From positions 1 through 64,000 of the forward strand of contig JAIQFZ010000001.1 of the NCBI GenBank assembly GCA_020073015.1: a DNA stretch of 64,000 nt, read 5' to 3'. The notes beneath the pieces were generated by a model that worked only from the letters and a program-made list of their open reading frames with translations, ran no database searches and had not been told where the DNA came from. How positions within the stretch are numbered: position 1 is the stretch's first letter; the number at the start of each line of letters is the position of its first letter. Both the position numbers and the translations under genes were made by a program. Origin of the DNA: Terriglobia bacterium (GTDB lineage Bacteria > Acidobacteriota > Terriglobia > Terriglobales > Acidobacteriaceae). This document shows, one piece after another, positions 25,692-35,600 of the stretch.

Positions 25692-26402
25692 TTAATGCAT
25701 ATAAAACAAACTCAGCCTGGGCACTCCGCCCCCCTCCAGCAGCCGCTTGCGCACATACTGCTTATGGAGTTGCTCAATCTGCGCGGCCGTCATGTTCCTC
25801 CGGTACGGCGCCAGATCCCGGTCGGCCTCGGCCCGCACCTCCACTAAATCCTCATCTGGAGTCGCCGCCATCAGCACCGCGAACAGCTTTTCCTCGAGCA
25901 CCGTCAGCCGCCGCTCCAAATCTTCCAGCCGCGGAAGCTTCCCGCCACGCTCGATCTCTTGGGCGATCTCACGCAGCGATCCCGCACCCTCCCGCGCCAA
26001 GGCTCCCGTAGCGAATTCCGCCCGCTCCGGCAGCTTCGCTTTCTCGAGCTTCTCCGCATTGCCCCGCAGAAACGCCGCAATCTCGGCGACTTCAAAGCCC
26101 GGTGCTTTCGGAGTCAGCGAATCGCCCGCCGCTCCTACCGCCGCCTCTTTCATGTCCTCGGTCGCGGCCAGCACGGCCTGCGAGCAGTACGCCAGGCTGT
26201 TTACCTTCTTCGATTTCGACGGACGCTGATCATATTTATCAAACGCCTCGTCAATCCCGCGCAGCACCGCCTCCAGCGGAATCCCCGCGTTCTTCCACGT
26301 TTCAATCAGCGCCCAATCGAGCGTCGAAAGCAGCAGGATCGTCCCCCGCCGACGCTGGTAGTGCTCCTCGATTTCGGTGAAATAGTTGAAGTAGTTTTCC
26401 AC
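25692..26402 (-). CDS. Conserved hypothetical protein downstream of coaX
   Basis: 236 residues from GTG 26402, starting MENYFNYFTEIEEHYQRRRG. No named domain. The sequence is soluble, helical and charged, with LSTLDWALIETWKNAGIPLE, VLRGIDEAFDKYDQRPSK and LAYCSQAVLAATEDMKEA. It starts 6 bp after the coaX stop, so it is probably cotranscribed. I recall similar proteins next to coaX in other Acidobacteria but cannot assign a function. Confidence 0.75.
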   Translation of the reverse strand: MENYFNYFTEIEEHYQRRRGTILLLSTLDWALIETWKNAGIPLEAVLRGIDEAFDKYDQRPSKSKKVNSLAYCSQAVLAATEDMKEAAVGAAGDSLTPKAPGFEVAEIAAFLRGNAEKLEKAKLPERAEFATGALAREGAGSLREIAQEIERGGKLPRLEDLERRLTVLEEKLFAVLMAATPDEDLVEVRAEADRDLAPYRRNMTAAQIEQLHKQYVRKRLLEGGGVPRLSLFYMH

Positions 26403-26408
26403 GACACA

Positions 26409-27332
26409 TCAGTGGGGTTTTGAGGACTTCGGCGAAGGCCACGGTTTCGCACCGCCATCCGGCGCGGAAGGCTTCGCCGCTTTCGGCGCTTTCGGCGCGG
26501 CCTCCCGCCGGGAAGACTGATTGCGCTCCCAGATGATGCGCAGCCCTTCCAGGGTCAAAAACTCGTCCACATCTTTGATGAACCGCGACGCCGTGCCAAT
26601 CAGCGATCCCAGCCCACCCGTCGCCACCACGCGCGTCCCGTCGCCCAGTTCATCGACCAGCCGCTCGAGAATTCCATCTACCAGCCCCAAATAGCCGTAG
26701 TAGAGCCCCGACTGCAAGCTCCCGACCGTATTCGACCCAATCACGCGCGCCGGTTTGCGGATCTCCACCCGCGGCAGCCGCGCCGTGCGTTGAAAGAGCG
26801 CGTCGGCCGAAATTCCAATCCCCGGGCAGATCACCCCGCCCGTGTATTCGCCCTTCTTCGAAACACAGTCGAACGTTGTGGCCGTCCCGAAGTCCACGAT
26901 CACACACGGTCCGCCGAATTTCTCAAACGCGGCCACCGCGTTCACAATCCGGTCTGCGCCCACTTCCGCGGGATTGTCATACTGCACCGGCATCCCCGTC
27001 TTCACGCCCGGTTCGATGAACAGCGGCTTTACGTTGAAGTAGCGCTCACAAACCTGCCGCAACACCGGGTCGAGCGGAGGCACGACGGATGAAATCACGA
27101 TCCCGTGCACGCCCGAAACTTCCAGGTTGTCGATCGAGAACAGATTCCGGAAGATGATGCCGTACTCATCGACCGTGCGATTCAGGTGCGACCCTACGCG
27201 CCAGTTCGCCACCAGCCGTTCATAGCGCACGGGCTCGGGCGCGGACGCATCCTCCCCTGGGTGCACGTGCACCACCCGGGCGAAAACGCCTAAGACCGTG
27301 TTCGTATTGCCGACATCAATGACCAGAAGCAT
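26409..27332 (-). CDS. coaX: Type III pantothenate kinase
   Basis: First step of CoA synthesis, phosphorylating pantothenate. An ASKHA-fold enzyme with [17 protein letters not shown] (phosphate loop), [34 protein letters not shown] (catalytic Asp) and [20 protein letters not shown]. 307 residues, about 45 more than usual, because of a Lys/Pro/Ala-rich C-terminal tail. Followed by a likely cotranscribed hypothetical gene. Repeats separate it from birA upstream. Confidence 0.94.
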   Translation of the reverse strand: MLLVIDVGNTNTVLGVFARVVHVHPGEDASAPEPVRYERLVANWRVGSHLNRTVDEYGIIFRNLFSIDNLEVSGVHGIVISSVVPPLDPVLRQVCERYFNVKPLFIEPGVKTGMPVQYDNPAEVGADRIVNAVAAFEKFGGPCVIVDFGTATTFDCVSKKGEYTGGVICPGIGISADALFQRTARLPRVEIRKPARVIGSNTVGSLQSGLYYGYLGLVDGILERLVDELGDGTRVVATGGLGSLIGTASRFIKDVDEFLTLEGLRIIWERNQSSRREAAPKAPKAAKPSAPDGGAKPWPSPKSSKPH

Positions 27333-27341
27333 AATCCGATT

Positions 27342-27406
27342 GTGTGGGGACGGGCGTCTCGCCCGTCCAAGCTTGCGTAGGGACAGCCGCCCTCGGCTGT
27401 CTCTAC
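27342..27406. repeat. Two palindromic repeats between coaX and birA
   Basis: GTGTGGGGACGGGCGTCTCG then CCCGTCC (27342-27368), then GTAGGGACAGCCGCCCTCGG then CTGTCTCTAC (from 27376). The birA stop codon (27403-27405) lies within the second repeat. Confidence 0.8.
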
Positions 27407-28356
27407 ATGATTCTCACCGTTCCGCTCACTACCGTCCGCAGCCCTTCCGCCGTTCGCACCTGCAAGAACCCGCGACCGTCCAGTCCTTCCGTAACACCGT
27501 CGAGGCCGCTATTCTCCTCGACGCTCACCTTTCGCCCGTGCACCGACGACGAACTTTCCTCAAACCGCCGTAGAATCGACGGCCGCGCTCCGGCATCGTT
27601 GGCCAACACGCGATACTCGCGGTCGAGCGATTTTAGCAAAGCGCCGCACAGCTCGACGCGCGACCACTCTGTCCCTGTCTCGATCCGCAAAGAAGTCGCA
27701 ATCTCCCGCAGGTCCGCCGGAAACTTCGCCTGATTGACATTGATCCCGATCCCCACCACCAGGTGCCGCACCTGAGTCGCCTCGGCATTCATTTCGGTCA
27801 GAATGCCGCAAAACTTTCTGCCGCCCAGAAGCAGATCGTTCGGCCACTTCAGATCAGGTTCAAGCTGGGGCGCAATCTCCAGCACTGCCGCGCGCATCGC
27901 CAGGCCCGCCGCCAGCGAAAAAATCAACGCATCCGAAGGCGGCATCGCAGGACGTAAGATCACCGAGCAATAAATCCCCGTTGACTGCGCCGAATGCCAG
28001 GTGTGCGCCCCGCGCCCACGTCCCGCGATCTGCTCTTCCGCCAGAAACACGCTGCCTTCGGGCGCGCCCTCGGCGGCCGACTGCATGGCTTCAGTGTTGG
28101 TCGATCCAATTTTGTAGTAGTGGTGAATCTGCTTCGCGAAGATGGTGCCCTTCACCAGTGGAGCGACCATTTCCGGCAGCAGCAGATCCGGTACCGCGCG
28201 CAGTTGATACCCGGTTGCCGGATGCCCAGCCACATCCACGCCCAGTCCGCGCAGCTGCTGGATCAGCCGCCATACTTCCGAACGGCTGGTGCCGATCTCC
28301 TCGGCAATTTTCGTCCCGCTGACCACCACCGTGGCGTGGTCCATCAGCAGGCGCAC
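27403..28356 (-). CDS. birA: Biotin-[acetyl-CoA-carboxylase] ligase / biotin repressor
   Basis: Attaches biotin to the carboxyl carrier protein and probably represses biotin genes. The N-terminal winged helix ([33 protein letters not shown]) is followed by the BPL/LplA catalytic core with [16 protein letters not shown] (biotin/ATP loop), [18 protein letters not shown] and VVGIGINVN, then a C-terminal SH3-like domain. Start is uncertain: the GTG at 28356 is used, but the frame is open for about 30 codons upstream. The last codons overlap a palindromic repeat, which supplies the TAG stop. Confidence 0.92.
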   Translation of the reverse strand: MRLLMDHATVVVSGTKIAEEIGTSRSEVWRLIQQLRGLGVDVAGHPATGYQLRAVPDLLLPEMVAPLVKGTIFAKQIHHYYKIGSTNTEAMQSAAEGAPEGSVFLAEEQIAGRGRGAHTWHSAQSTGIYCSVILRPAMPPSDALIFSLAAGLAMRAAVLEIAPQLEPDLKWPNDLLLGGRKFCGILTEMNAEATQVRHLVVGIGINVNQAKFPADLREIATSLRIETGTEWSRVELCGALLKSLDREYRVLANDAGARPSILRRFEESSSSVHGRKVSVEENSGLDGVTEGLDGRGFLQVRTAEGLRTVVSGTVRIM

Positions 28357-28451
28357 GATGCGACCGAGGCGGGCATCGGTGCGGGTAGCAGCGCTGGCCG
28401 TGGCGCGGGATTTGGCTTGAGCCTTGATGCGGGAATTATAAACAGTTACTG

Positions 28452-28549
28452 ATGTCTAGTTTGTGGTTTCTTGTTTATGGTTTCTACAAGCTGACGGAGG
28501 ATTTTTGCGAGCAACAAGAAACCAGCAACCAGGAACTGGTTGACTGGTT
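28452..28549. repeat. GAAACCAGCAACCAG-type repeat between nadC and birA
   Basis: AACAAGAAACCAGCAACCAG (28513-28532) matches AACGAGAAACCAGCAACCAG at 55941-55960, with an inverted relative (TTTGTGGTTTCTTGTTT) at the left. No gene in this gap. Confidence 0.65.
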
Positions 28550-29428
28550 CTACGCGGGCGTTACCCGCAAACTCATATCCACTGCAAGCGAGGAATGCGT
28601 CAGTGCGCCCACTGAAATGAAGTCCACGCCGGTCTCGGCATAGGCGCGAATATTTTCCAGGTTAATGCCGCCTGCGCACTCCACCGGAATCCGCCGCGGC
28701 AGGTGCGCGCAGATCTCGACCGCTTTCCGCACGTCTTCGACACTCAGATTGTCGAGCAGGATCGCCTCCGCCCCGTGCCCCAGCACCTGCTGCAACTCCT
28801 CGAGCGAGCGTACTTCAATCTCGATCGGCTGGCTGCCTCGCCGGTTGCGGATCGCGCGCTCCAGCGCCGGCACGGCACCCCCAGCGAGCGCGATGTGATT
28901 GTTTTTGATCAGCACGCCATCCGACAGATCGAGCCGGTGATTCTGCCCGCCGCCGCAGCGCACCGCATACTTATCGATCACCCGCAAGCCAGGGATAGTC
29001 TTACGAGTATCCAGAATCCGCACACGAGTTCCCTCGACCGCATCCACGAACTTGCGCGTCATCGTGGCGACGCCGCTCATGCGCTGCAGAAAATTCAAAA
29101 TCACGCGCTCGCACGACAGAATCACCCGCGCGTTGTGCCGGATCACCGCAATCTGCTGCCCCTTGTGCACCCGAATCCCGTCGAAGATCGACGGATGGCT
29201 GGTCACCTCATAATGCGAGGTCACGGCCCCGTCGAGCGCTGCGTACACGTCAAGAATCCGCGGCACGCACCCGAGCCCGGCCAGAGTGCATTCCTGTCTG
29301 GCCAGGATCGTAGCGGAAGCCCGCTGACTGGGATCGATGCACGCGTAGCTGGTCGCATCGCGCGTGGCTCGATCTTCGTTGAGCGCGTTCTCAAGAATCG
29401 CCGTAATCCGTCGTGAATTCCAGTCCAT
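28550..29428 (-). CDS. nadC: Nicotinate-nucleotide pyrophosphorylase (carboxylating)
   Basis: Converts quinolinate and PRPP to nicotinate mononucleotide in NAD synthesis. 292 residues, usual length. Motifs: GCVPRILDVYAALDG, RVILNFLQRMSGVAT, ILDTRKTIPGLRVIDKYAVR and CGGGQNHRLDLSDGVLIKNN (active-site Arg/His/Lys), IEIEVRSLEELQQVL, and VECAGGINLENIRAYAETG then VDFISVGALTHS (phosphate site). It shares the minus strand with birA and coaX. The start codon is four bases from a family A repeat. Confidence 0.95.
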   Translation of the reverse strand: MDWNSRRITAILENALNEDRATRDATSYACIDPSQRASATILARQECTLAGLGCVPRILDVYAALDGAVTSHYEVTSHPSIFDGIRVHKGQQIAVIRHNARVILSCERVILNFLQRMSGVATMTRKFVDAVEGTRVRILDTRKTIPGLRVIDKYAVRCGGGQNHRLDLSDGVLIKNNHIALAGGAVPALERAIRNRRGSQPIEIEVRSLEELQQVLGHGAEAILLDNLSVEDVRKAVEICAHLPRRIPVECAGGINLENIRAYAETGVDFISVGALTHSSLAVDMSLRVTPA

Positions 29429-29432
29429 GTTC

Positions 29433-29577
29433 GTGTAGGGCGGTACTCTTGCCCGCCCAATCTCGCGTAGGGACAGCCGCCCTCGGCTGTCCAGCGGAGC
29501 GAAGCTCCGCAGCTATAGCAACCCAAACCCGTCGAGCTACGCTCGACGGGACAGCCGAGGCGGCTGTCCCTACGTGG
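29433..29577. repeat. Array of palindromic repeats between nadC and valS
   Basis: Five hairpins in a row: family A (29433-29459), GTAGGGACAGCCGCCCTCGG then CTGTCC (about 29467-29492), AGCGGAGCGAAGCTCCGC (about 29493), GTCGAGCTACGCTCGAC (about 29529) and GGGACAGCCGAGGCGGCTGT then CCCTAC (about 29549-29574). They fill the whole gap between the two genes. Confidence 0.8.
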
Positions 29578-32346
29578 CTACGGGCAACCCAGCTCCTTCA
29601 TCTGCGCCACCGTCTTCTCGCGCAGCACCTTCAACTCCTCCGCGCGCGCCTTCAGCCCTTCCACAACTTTCGCCGGCGCCTTCGCCAGGAACTGTTCATT
29701 CGAAAGCTGGCGCTGCCCGTTGGCGATTTCTTTTTCGATCTTCTCGAGCTCTTTTTTCAGACGCTCGCACTCCGCCGCCACGTCAATCTTCTTCTCATAT
29801 ACCACGTGGACATCGAACCGCGCAGTACTACGCGCACCAGCGATCTTCGCCAGAGACGAGTCGACGAACACCACCTGCTCAACGTTCCCCAACCGCTCGA
29901 CTGCACCGCGATTGTCCTCGATCAGCCGGCGGATCTCGGGCTCGTGCGCAAACACCTGGATGGGCACCTTTACCTTCGGTTCAACCTTCAGTTCCGCCCG
30001 CAGATTGCGCACGCTGACAATCAAATCCTGCAGCACCGCCATCTGCGTTTCCACCGCCAAGTCGATCTGTCCGTCATCCGCCGCCGGATACGCTGCCAGC
30101 GCAATCGACTTCAGCGGCGGCGTGCCTGCGTACACCGCATGCCAGATTTCCTCGGTAATGAAAGGCATCACCGGATGCAGCAGCCGCAACGCCCCATCAA
30201 ACAGATTTACCAGATTCGCGCACGCCGCCCGCGCCGTCTCCGCACTCGCGCTCTCCATCAGCCGAGGCTTGACGAGCTCAATGTACCAATCGCAAAACTC
30301 GCCCCAAAAGAAATCGTAGATCCGGTTCGCCGCCTCATGAAACCGGCAAGTCTCGATCGCATCATTCACATCCCGAGTAGCCCGATTGAACCGCGAAAGA
30401 ATCCACCGATCTTCGAGCGTGGACGCAGCAAATGCGGCCACGCCTTTGCTCGTGTGGGGCAGACACTCCTGTCCGCCCCCGGGCCGCAGGTCCGGCGCAA
30501 TCCGATCCACATTCATGAACATGAATCGCGCCGCATTCCAAATCTTGTTCGCGAACGCCCGATACCCGTCCGTCCGGCTCTCATTGAACGCAATATCCGT
30601 GCCCGGAGCCGCCATCGCCGCCAGCGTGAACCGCGTCGCGTCCGTCCCAAAGCGGTCGATGACGTCCAGTGGATTGATCACGTTCCCCTTCGTCTTCGAC
30701 ATCTTCTGTCGATCGGCATCGCGCACCAGGGCGTGAATGTAGACGTTGCGGAACGGAACGCTGTCGTTCTTCTTCTCCGACCAGCCGCTCGCCTTCTTGA
30801 TGGCCGCATCCTGCTCGTGCCCCTCCATGAAATGGCAGCCAAACATGATCATGCGCGCCACCCAGAAGAACAGGATCTCGTACGCCGTGATCAGCAGCGT
30901 CGTCGGATAAAACACAGCCTGATCGCGCGTTTTCTCCGGCCAGCCCAGCGTCGTAAACGGCAGCAGTCCCGATGAAAACCAGGTATCGAGCACGTCCGTA
31001 TCCTGCTCCAGCTTCGCGCTGCCGCACTTCGGACATTTCGCGGGCGCCGCGCGCGCCACGATCACCTCTTTGCAGTCACCGCAGTGCCACACCGGAATCC
31101 GGTGTCCCCACCAGAGCTGCCGCGAGATCGTCCAGTCGTGGATGTTGTACATCCAGTTCAGATAAATCTGTTTGTAGTTCTCGGGCGTGATCGTGATCTC
31201 GCCCGACTCGACGGCCGCGATTGCCTTCTTGGCCAGCGGCTCAATCTTGATGAACCACTGCTCCGAAAGACGCGGCTCGACCACCGTGCCGCACCGGTCG
31301 CACTTGCCGAGCGGCACCGTGTAATCCTTTTCGGCGACCAGGAAGCCCTGTTCCTTCAGATCGGCCAGCACCGCCGCGCGGGCCTCGTAGCGGTCGAGTC
31401 CTTTATAGGCGCCCGCGTTCTCGTTCATGCGCGCGTGCAGGTCCATCACGTCGATCTGCGGCAAGTTGTGCCGTTTCCCCGCCTCGAAGTCATTCGGATC
31501 GTGCGCCGGAGTGATCTTCACCGCGCCCGTGCCAAACTCCGGCTTCGCAATCTCATCCAGAATGATGGGAATCTCGCGCTTCATCAGCGGCAGCAGCACT
31601 CCCTTCCCGTGCAGATGCGTATAACGTTCATCGGCGGCATTCACCGCGACCGCCGTATCGCCCAGCATCGTCTCCGGACGCGTGGTCGCCACGGTGATAA
31701 ATTCATTCGTGCCAATGACGGGATAGCGGATCTCCCAGAGCTTGCCCGCGACGTCCTCGTGCTTCACCTCGAGATCGGAAATCGCCGTCTCGCATCGCGG
31801 ACACCAGTTCACAATGTACTTCCCGCGATAAATCAGCCCCTCTTCGTACAGCCGGACGAACACCTGGCGCACCGCGCGCGAAAGGTTCTCGTCCATGGTG
31901 AAGTACTCGCGTCCCCAGTCGACCGACGCGCCCAGCCGCTTCATCTGGTCGAGAATCGCGCCGCCATACTCGCGCTTCCACTCCCAGACACGCTCCACAA
32001 ATTTCTCGCGCCCCATCTCGCGCCGCTTCTTGCCTTCTTTCGCCAGCTGGCGCTCGACCATCATCTGCGTCGCGATGCCAGCGTGATCGGTGCCCGGCAG
32101 CCAGAGCGTGATAAACCCGCGCATGCGATGCCAGCGCACGAGAATATCCATCTGCGTCTGGTTCAGCATGTGGCCCATGTGCAGGCGGCCGGTCACATTC
32201 GGCGGCGGCAACAGCAGGGTGAACACCGGACGAGTCTCGCCCGGCGCCGGCGTCTCCACATGAAACAGTTTTTCTTTGATCCAGTACTCGGCCCAGCGCG
32301 TCTCAATCGCGCCCGGTTCGTAAGCTTTCGGCAATTCGTGCGGCAT
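29578..32346 (-). CDS. valS: Valyl-tRNA synthetase
   Basis: Class I synthetase charging tRNA-Val, 922 residues. Catalytic motifs: PPPNVTGRLHMGHMLN (HIGH type) near residue 50 and KMSKTKGN near residue 540. The editing domain (TTRPETMLGDTAVAV) is present, with zinc-type Cys pairs at CDRCGTVV and CGDCKEVI...CPKCGS. The C-terminal coiled coil (ERLKKELEKIEKEIANGQRQ) is also present. An extra peptide GGQECLPHTSKG at about residue 622-633 coincides with a family A palindrome and lies between the catalytic and anticodon-binding domains. AGGA stands five bases before the ATG at 32346. Confidence 0.96.
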   Translation of the reverse strand: MPHELPKAYEPGAIETRWAEYWIKEKLFHVETPAPGETRPVFTLLLPPPNVTGRLHMGHMLNQTQMDILVRWHRMRGFITLWLPGTDHAGIATQMMVERQLAKEGKKRREMGREKFVERVWEWKREYGGAILDQMKRLGASVDWGREYFTMDENLSRAVRQVFVRLYEEGLIYRGKYIVNWCPRCETAISDLEVKHEDVAGKLWEIRYPVIGTNEFITVATTRPETMLGDTAVAVNAADERYTHLHGKGVLLPLMKREIPIILDEIAKPEFGTGAVKITPAHDPNDFEAGKRHNLPQIDVMDLHARMNENAGAYKGLDRYEARAAVLADLKEQGFLVAEKDYTVPLGKCDRCGTVVEPRLSEQWFIKIEPLAKKAIAAVESGEITITPENYKQIYLNWMYNIHDWTISRQLWWGHRIPVWHCGDCKEVIVARAAPAKCPKCGSAKLEQDTDVLDTWFSSGLLPFTTLGWPEKTRDQAVFYPTTLLITAYEILFFWVARMIMFGCHFMEGHEQDAAIKKASGWSEKKNDSVPFRNVYIHALVRDADRQKMSKTKGNVINPLDVIDRFGTDATRFTLAAMAAPGTDIAFNESRTDGYRAFANKIWNAARFMFMNVDRIAPDLRPGGGQECLPHTSKGVAAFAASTLEDRWILSRFNRATRDVNDAIETCRFHEAANRIYDFFWGEFCDWYIELVKPRLMESASAETARAACANLVNLFDGALRLLHPVMPFITEEIWHAVYAGTPPLKSIALAAYPAADDGQIDLAVETQMAVLQDLIVSVRNLRAELKVEPKVKVPIQVFAHEPEIRRLIEDNRGAVERLGNVEQVVFVDSSLAKIAGARSTARFDVHVVYEKKIDVAAECERLKKELEKIEKEIANGQRQLSNEQFLAKAPAKVVEGLKARAEELKVLREKTVAQMKELGCP
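30453..30484. repeat. Family A palindrome inside valS, in frame
   Basis: GTGTGGGGCAGACACTCCTG then TCCGCCCCC. Read on the coding strand it gives GGQECLPHT, nearly the same peptide as the copy in hyuB (GGQECPPHT), in the same reading frame of the element. Confidence 0.85.
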
Positions 32347-32359
32347 CTTGATCCTGATC

Positions 32360-32404
32360 GTGTAGGGACGGCCGCCCTCGGCCGTCCAGCCGAGCGCAGC
32401 TCGG
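32360..32404. repeat. Two-hairpin repeat upstream of valS
   Basis: GTAGGGACGGCCGCCCTCGG then CCGTCC, followed by the second hairpin CCGAGCGCAGCTCGG. The same two-part arrangement, with few mismatches, is found at 53341-53383 inside the acyltransferase gene. The remaining gap to 32685 shows no gene. Confidence 0.8.
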
Positions 32405-32685
32405 AGAAGGTTTCGGCGGACGGATGAACTTTTGATCTTACAGGCCCAAGAAAACAGGGGTCAAACGGGAGACGGGGTAAGCGGAACACGCGGGATGGAA
32501 CATGCACCCCCCGTTAACCACCTCAGTTAGCAGTCGGCTCGGCATACCGGTTATCTAATCAGCCAGAGTGTGAAGAAAACACCCGCGGCGGCGCCGCCCG
32601 CAACTTCAGATTTTTCACAAGCTTGCAACCCGACAGAGCGGGCGTACAATTCCTGTCATTCTTGAGATCGAAAAGGAGATTGCGG

Positions 32686-35600
32686 TTGGTAAACTCTCAT
32701 TCCGACGAGCCATCGGAAGCAGATCAAGCTTCCAGCGAGAGTTCAGCGGCGGCGAATGGCTTGGGCGCAAAGTCCAAGGCGGAGTCTGCATCCCCTTCGT
32801 CATGGTCGACCGAACCCTCTGCCGAATCACCCGTTGAAAGTCGAATTGAGGAAGAGCTTTGCAGGCTGAAACGTGCATTGCGCGCGCTGAGCGCCTGCAA
32901 TCAGGCCCTGGCGCAAGCCCGCAGCGAGCAGGAACTGCTGGACCAGATTTGCGACATCATCGTGCGCCTCGGCGGGTACCGGATGGCGGGTATCTTGTAT
33001 GCGGAAGCAGACGAAGAGAAGACCGTGCGGCCCATGGCGCAAGCAGGTCACGACAATGGATACCTCGAGGCGATTCAGATCAAGTGGTCGGATACCCCTG
33101 CGGGTCGCGGGCCGGCGGGCACTGCCATCCGGGAGAACCGGATTTGCGTGATTACGGACACGGCGACAGATCCGCAGTTCGCGTCGTGGCGCGAGGGCGC
33201 CTTGAAACGGGGATTTGCGGCGGTCATCGCGTTGCCGCTGCGGGTCGCCGGCTCGCCCTTCGGTGTGTTGGGGATCTATTCGGGGCAGAGGGGTTCGTTT
33301 GAGAGCTCGGAAGTCGAGTTGCTGAGCGAGATCGCGAACAGCCTGGCTTACGGCATCACCGCGATTCGCTCGCAGGAAGAGCGCAGACGGGCCACCGCTG
33401 CGCTGCAGGGGGCTGAGGTCAAATACCGCCAACTTGTAGAGCAGGTCCCAGCGATCTCGTACCTAGCCGACGCTGGTGCGCTCGGTGCGTTTCACTATCT
33501 CAGTCCACAAGCGCAAGCCATGCTCGGTTACCGCCCGCAAGATTGCACCTCCAACCCCTTCTTTTGGTGGGAGCACTTAAACCCGGAAGATCGCCCAATC
33601 GCCCTGACCGAGGACAGTTGGGACGAAGGCCGCCCCTTTCAACTGGAATACCGGATGAAGAGGCAGGATGACCGGGAGGTCTGGATTCGGGACGAGGGGA
33701 TGATTTTCCGCGATCCGGAAACAGGAAAGCGAATGACTCGTGGCGTGATGATCGACATCACGAAGCAGAAACAAACCGAAGAAGCCCTCCGCCAGAGTCA
33801 GCAGCGATTGCAACAGGTCATCCGTGTTTCGCAGATCGGCATATTCGATCATGACCATTTAGCGAACACGATTTACTGGTCGCCGGAGCAGCGGAATATC
33901 TACGGTTTCGGTCCGGACGAAGTGGTAACCCTGCAGGCGTATTTCCATCACGTGTACCCCGAGGACCGCGAGGCCATGGCTGTAGCTGTCCGGCGTGCCC
34001 ACGATCCGGCGAGTGATGGCTTGTTTGACGTTGATCATCGGATCGTACGCCGCGATGGCGACATCCGGTGGCTAAGCACCCGATCGCAAACGTTCTTCGA
34101 GGACAAAGGTGCCGCGCGCCATCCGGTACGCACCATCGGCGCAGTGTGGGACATTACAGAGCGCAAACACTCAGAGCAAGCTTTGCGTGAGGCCGAGGAA
34201 AAATACCGGGAGATCTTCGACCACGCCGTCATCGGCATCTTTCAGAGCACGCCCGATGGCCGGTACCTGAGCGTTAACAAGGCCATGGCCCGCATGTATG
34301 GCCACAGCTCCCCCCAGGAAATGGTGGCCATGGTCACTGACATCGAGCGCCAGGAGTACGTCCAACCGTCGCGTCGTCAGGAGTTCAAGCATCTATTAGA
34401 AGAACAGGGAGTAGTGCGTGACTTTACGTTTGAATTCCATCGTATGGACGGAAGCCTGGCATGGGCACTGGTAAATGCCCGGGCGGTCCGCGATGGGCAG
34501 AGAACGGTGATCTACTACGAAGGAACGCAAGACGACATCACCGAGCGCATGCGTTTGGAAGCGCAATACCAACACGCACAAAAAATGGAGGTCGTTGGAC
34601 GCTTGGCCGGGGGCGTGGCTCATGATTTCAATAACCTTCTTGGCGTGATCATCGGGTACAGTGAACACGCGGCGGGTCGCCTCGGCCCAACTCATCCCGT
34701 TACGCGGAGCATCTCCCAAATCAAACAAGCAGCAGAACGCGCGGCCAGTCTAACCAAGCAGCTTCTGGCTTTCAGCAGGCAACAGGTTATCTATCCCCGA
34801 ATGCTCGACCTGAATAAGGTCGTCGGTAGCTCGGCGGAAATGCTGGAGCGGTTGGTCGGCGAAGACGTCAAGGTGACCTTCAAGCCCGGCGCTCAGCTTG
34901 GGTTGATCAAGGCCGATCCGGGGCAAATCGAACAGATTCTGATGAATCTGGCCGTGAATGCGCGCGATGCTATGGCCAGGGGCGGGAAGATCATGATTGA
35001 GACGGCAAACGTCGAGCTCGACAAAAACTACGTGCAGCAGCATCCGCTCGTGCTTACCGGTCCCTACATCATGCTGACGTTCGCCGACACCGGTTGTGGC
35101 ATCGATCAAGAAACCTTGCCTCACATTTTCGAACCGTTCTTCACGACGAAAGCTCCAGGAAAAGGAACCGGTCTTGGGCTTGCGACCGTATATGGAATCG
35201 TCAAGCAAAATAACGGTTACGTCTGGGTCTACAGTGAGCGGAACGAAGGGGCTATTTTCAAAATCTACCTTCCCAGAGTCGGAGAAGTGGAGAGTTCGTT
35301 TGAGCCTGGCCCCGAGGCTGAGAGCCAAGGCGGATCAGAGACCATCTTGCTGGTAGAAGATGAAGCGGCCCTCCGTGAGGTAACCGCCAGCCTGCTGGAG
35401 ACCGGTGGTTACAAGGTGTTAACAGCAGAGAGCGCGCCGGCAGCGCTTGTCGTGGCCCGGGAGTACGAGGGAAGGATCGACCTGCTCCTGACTGACGTAA
35501 TTATGCCCGTTATGAGCGGAGTTGAATTGTACGATCGCCTGGTGAAATCGCGACCCGCGACCAGATTGCTCTACATGTCCGGGTACGCGGGGGATCAGCT

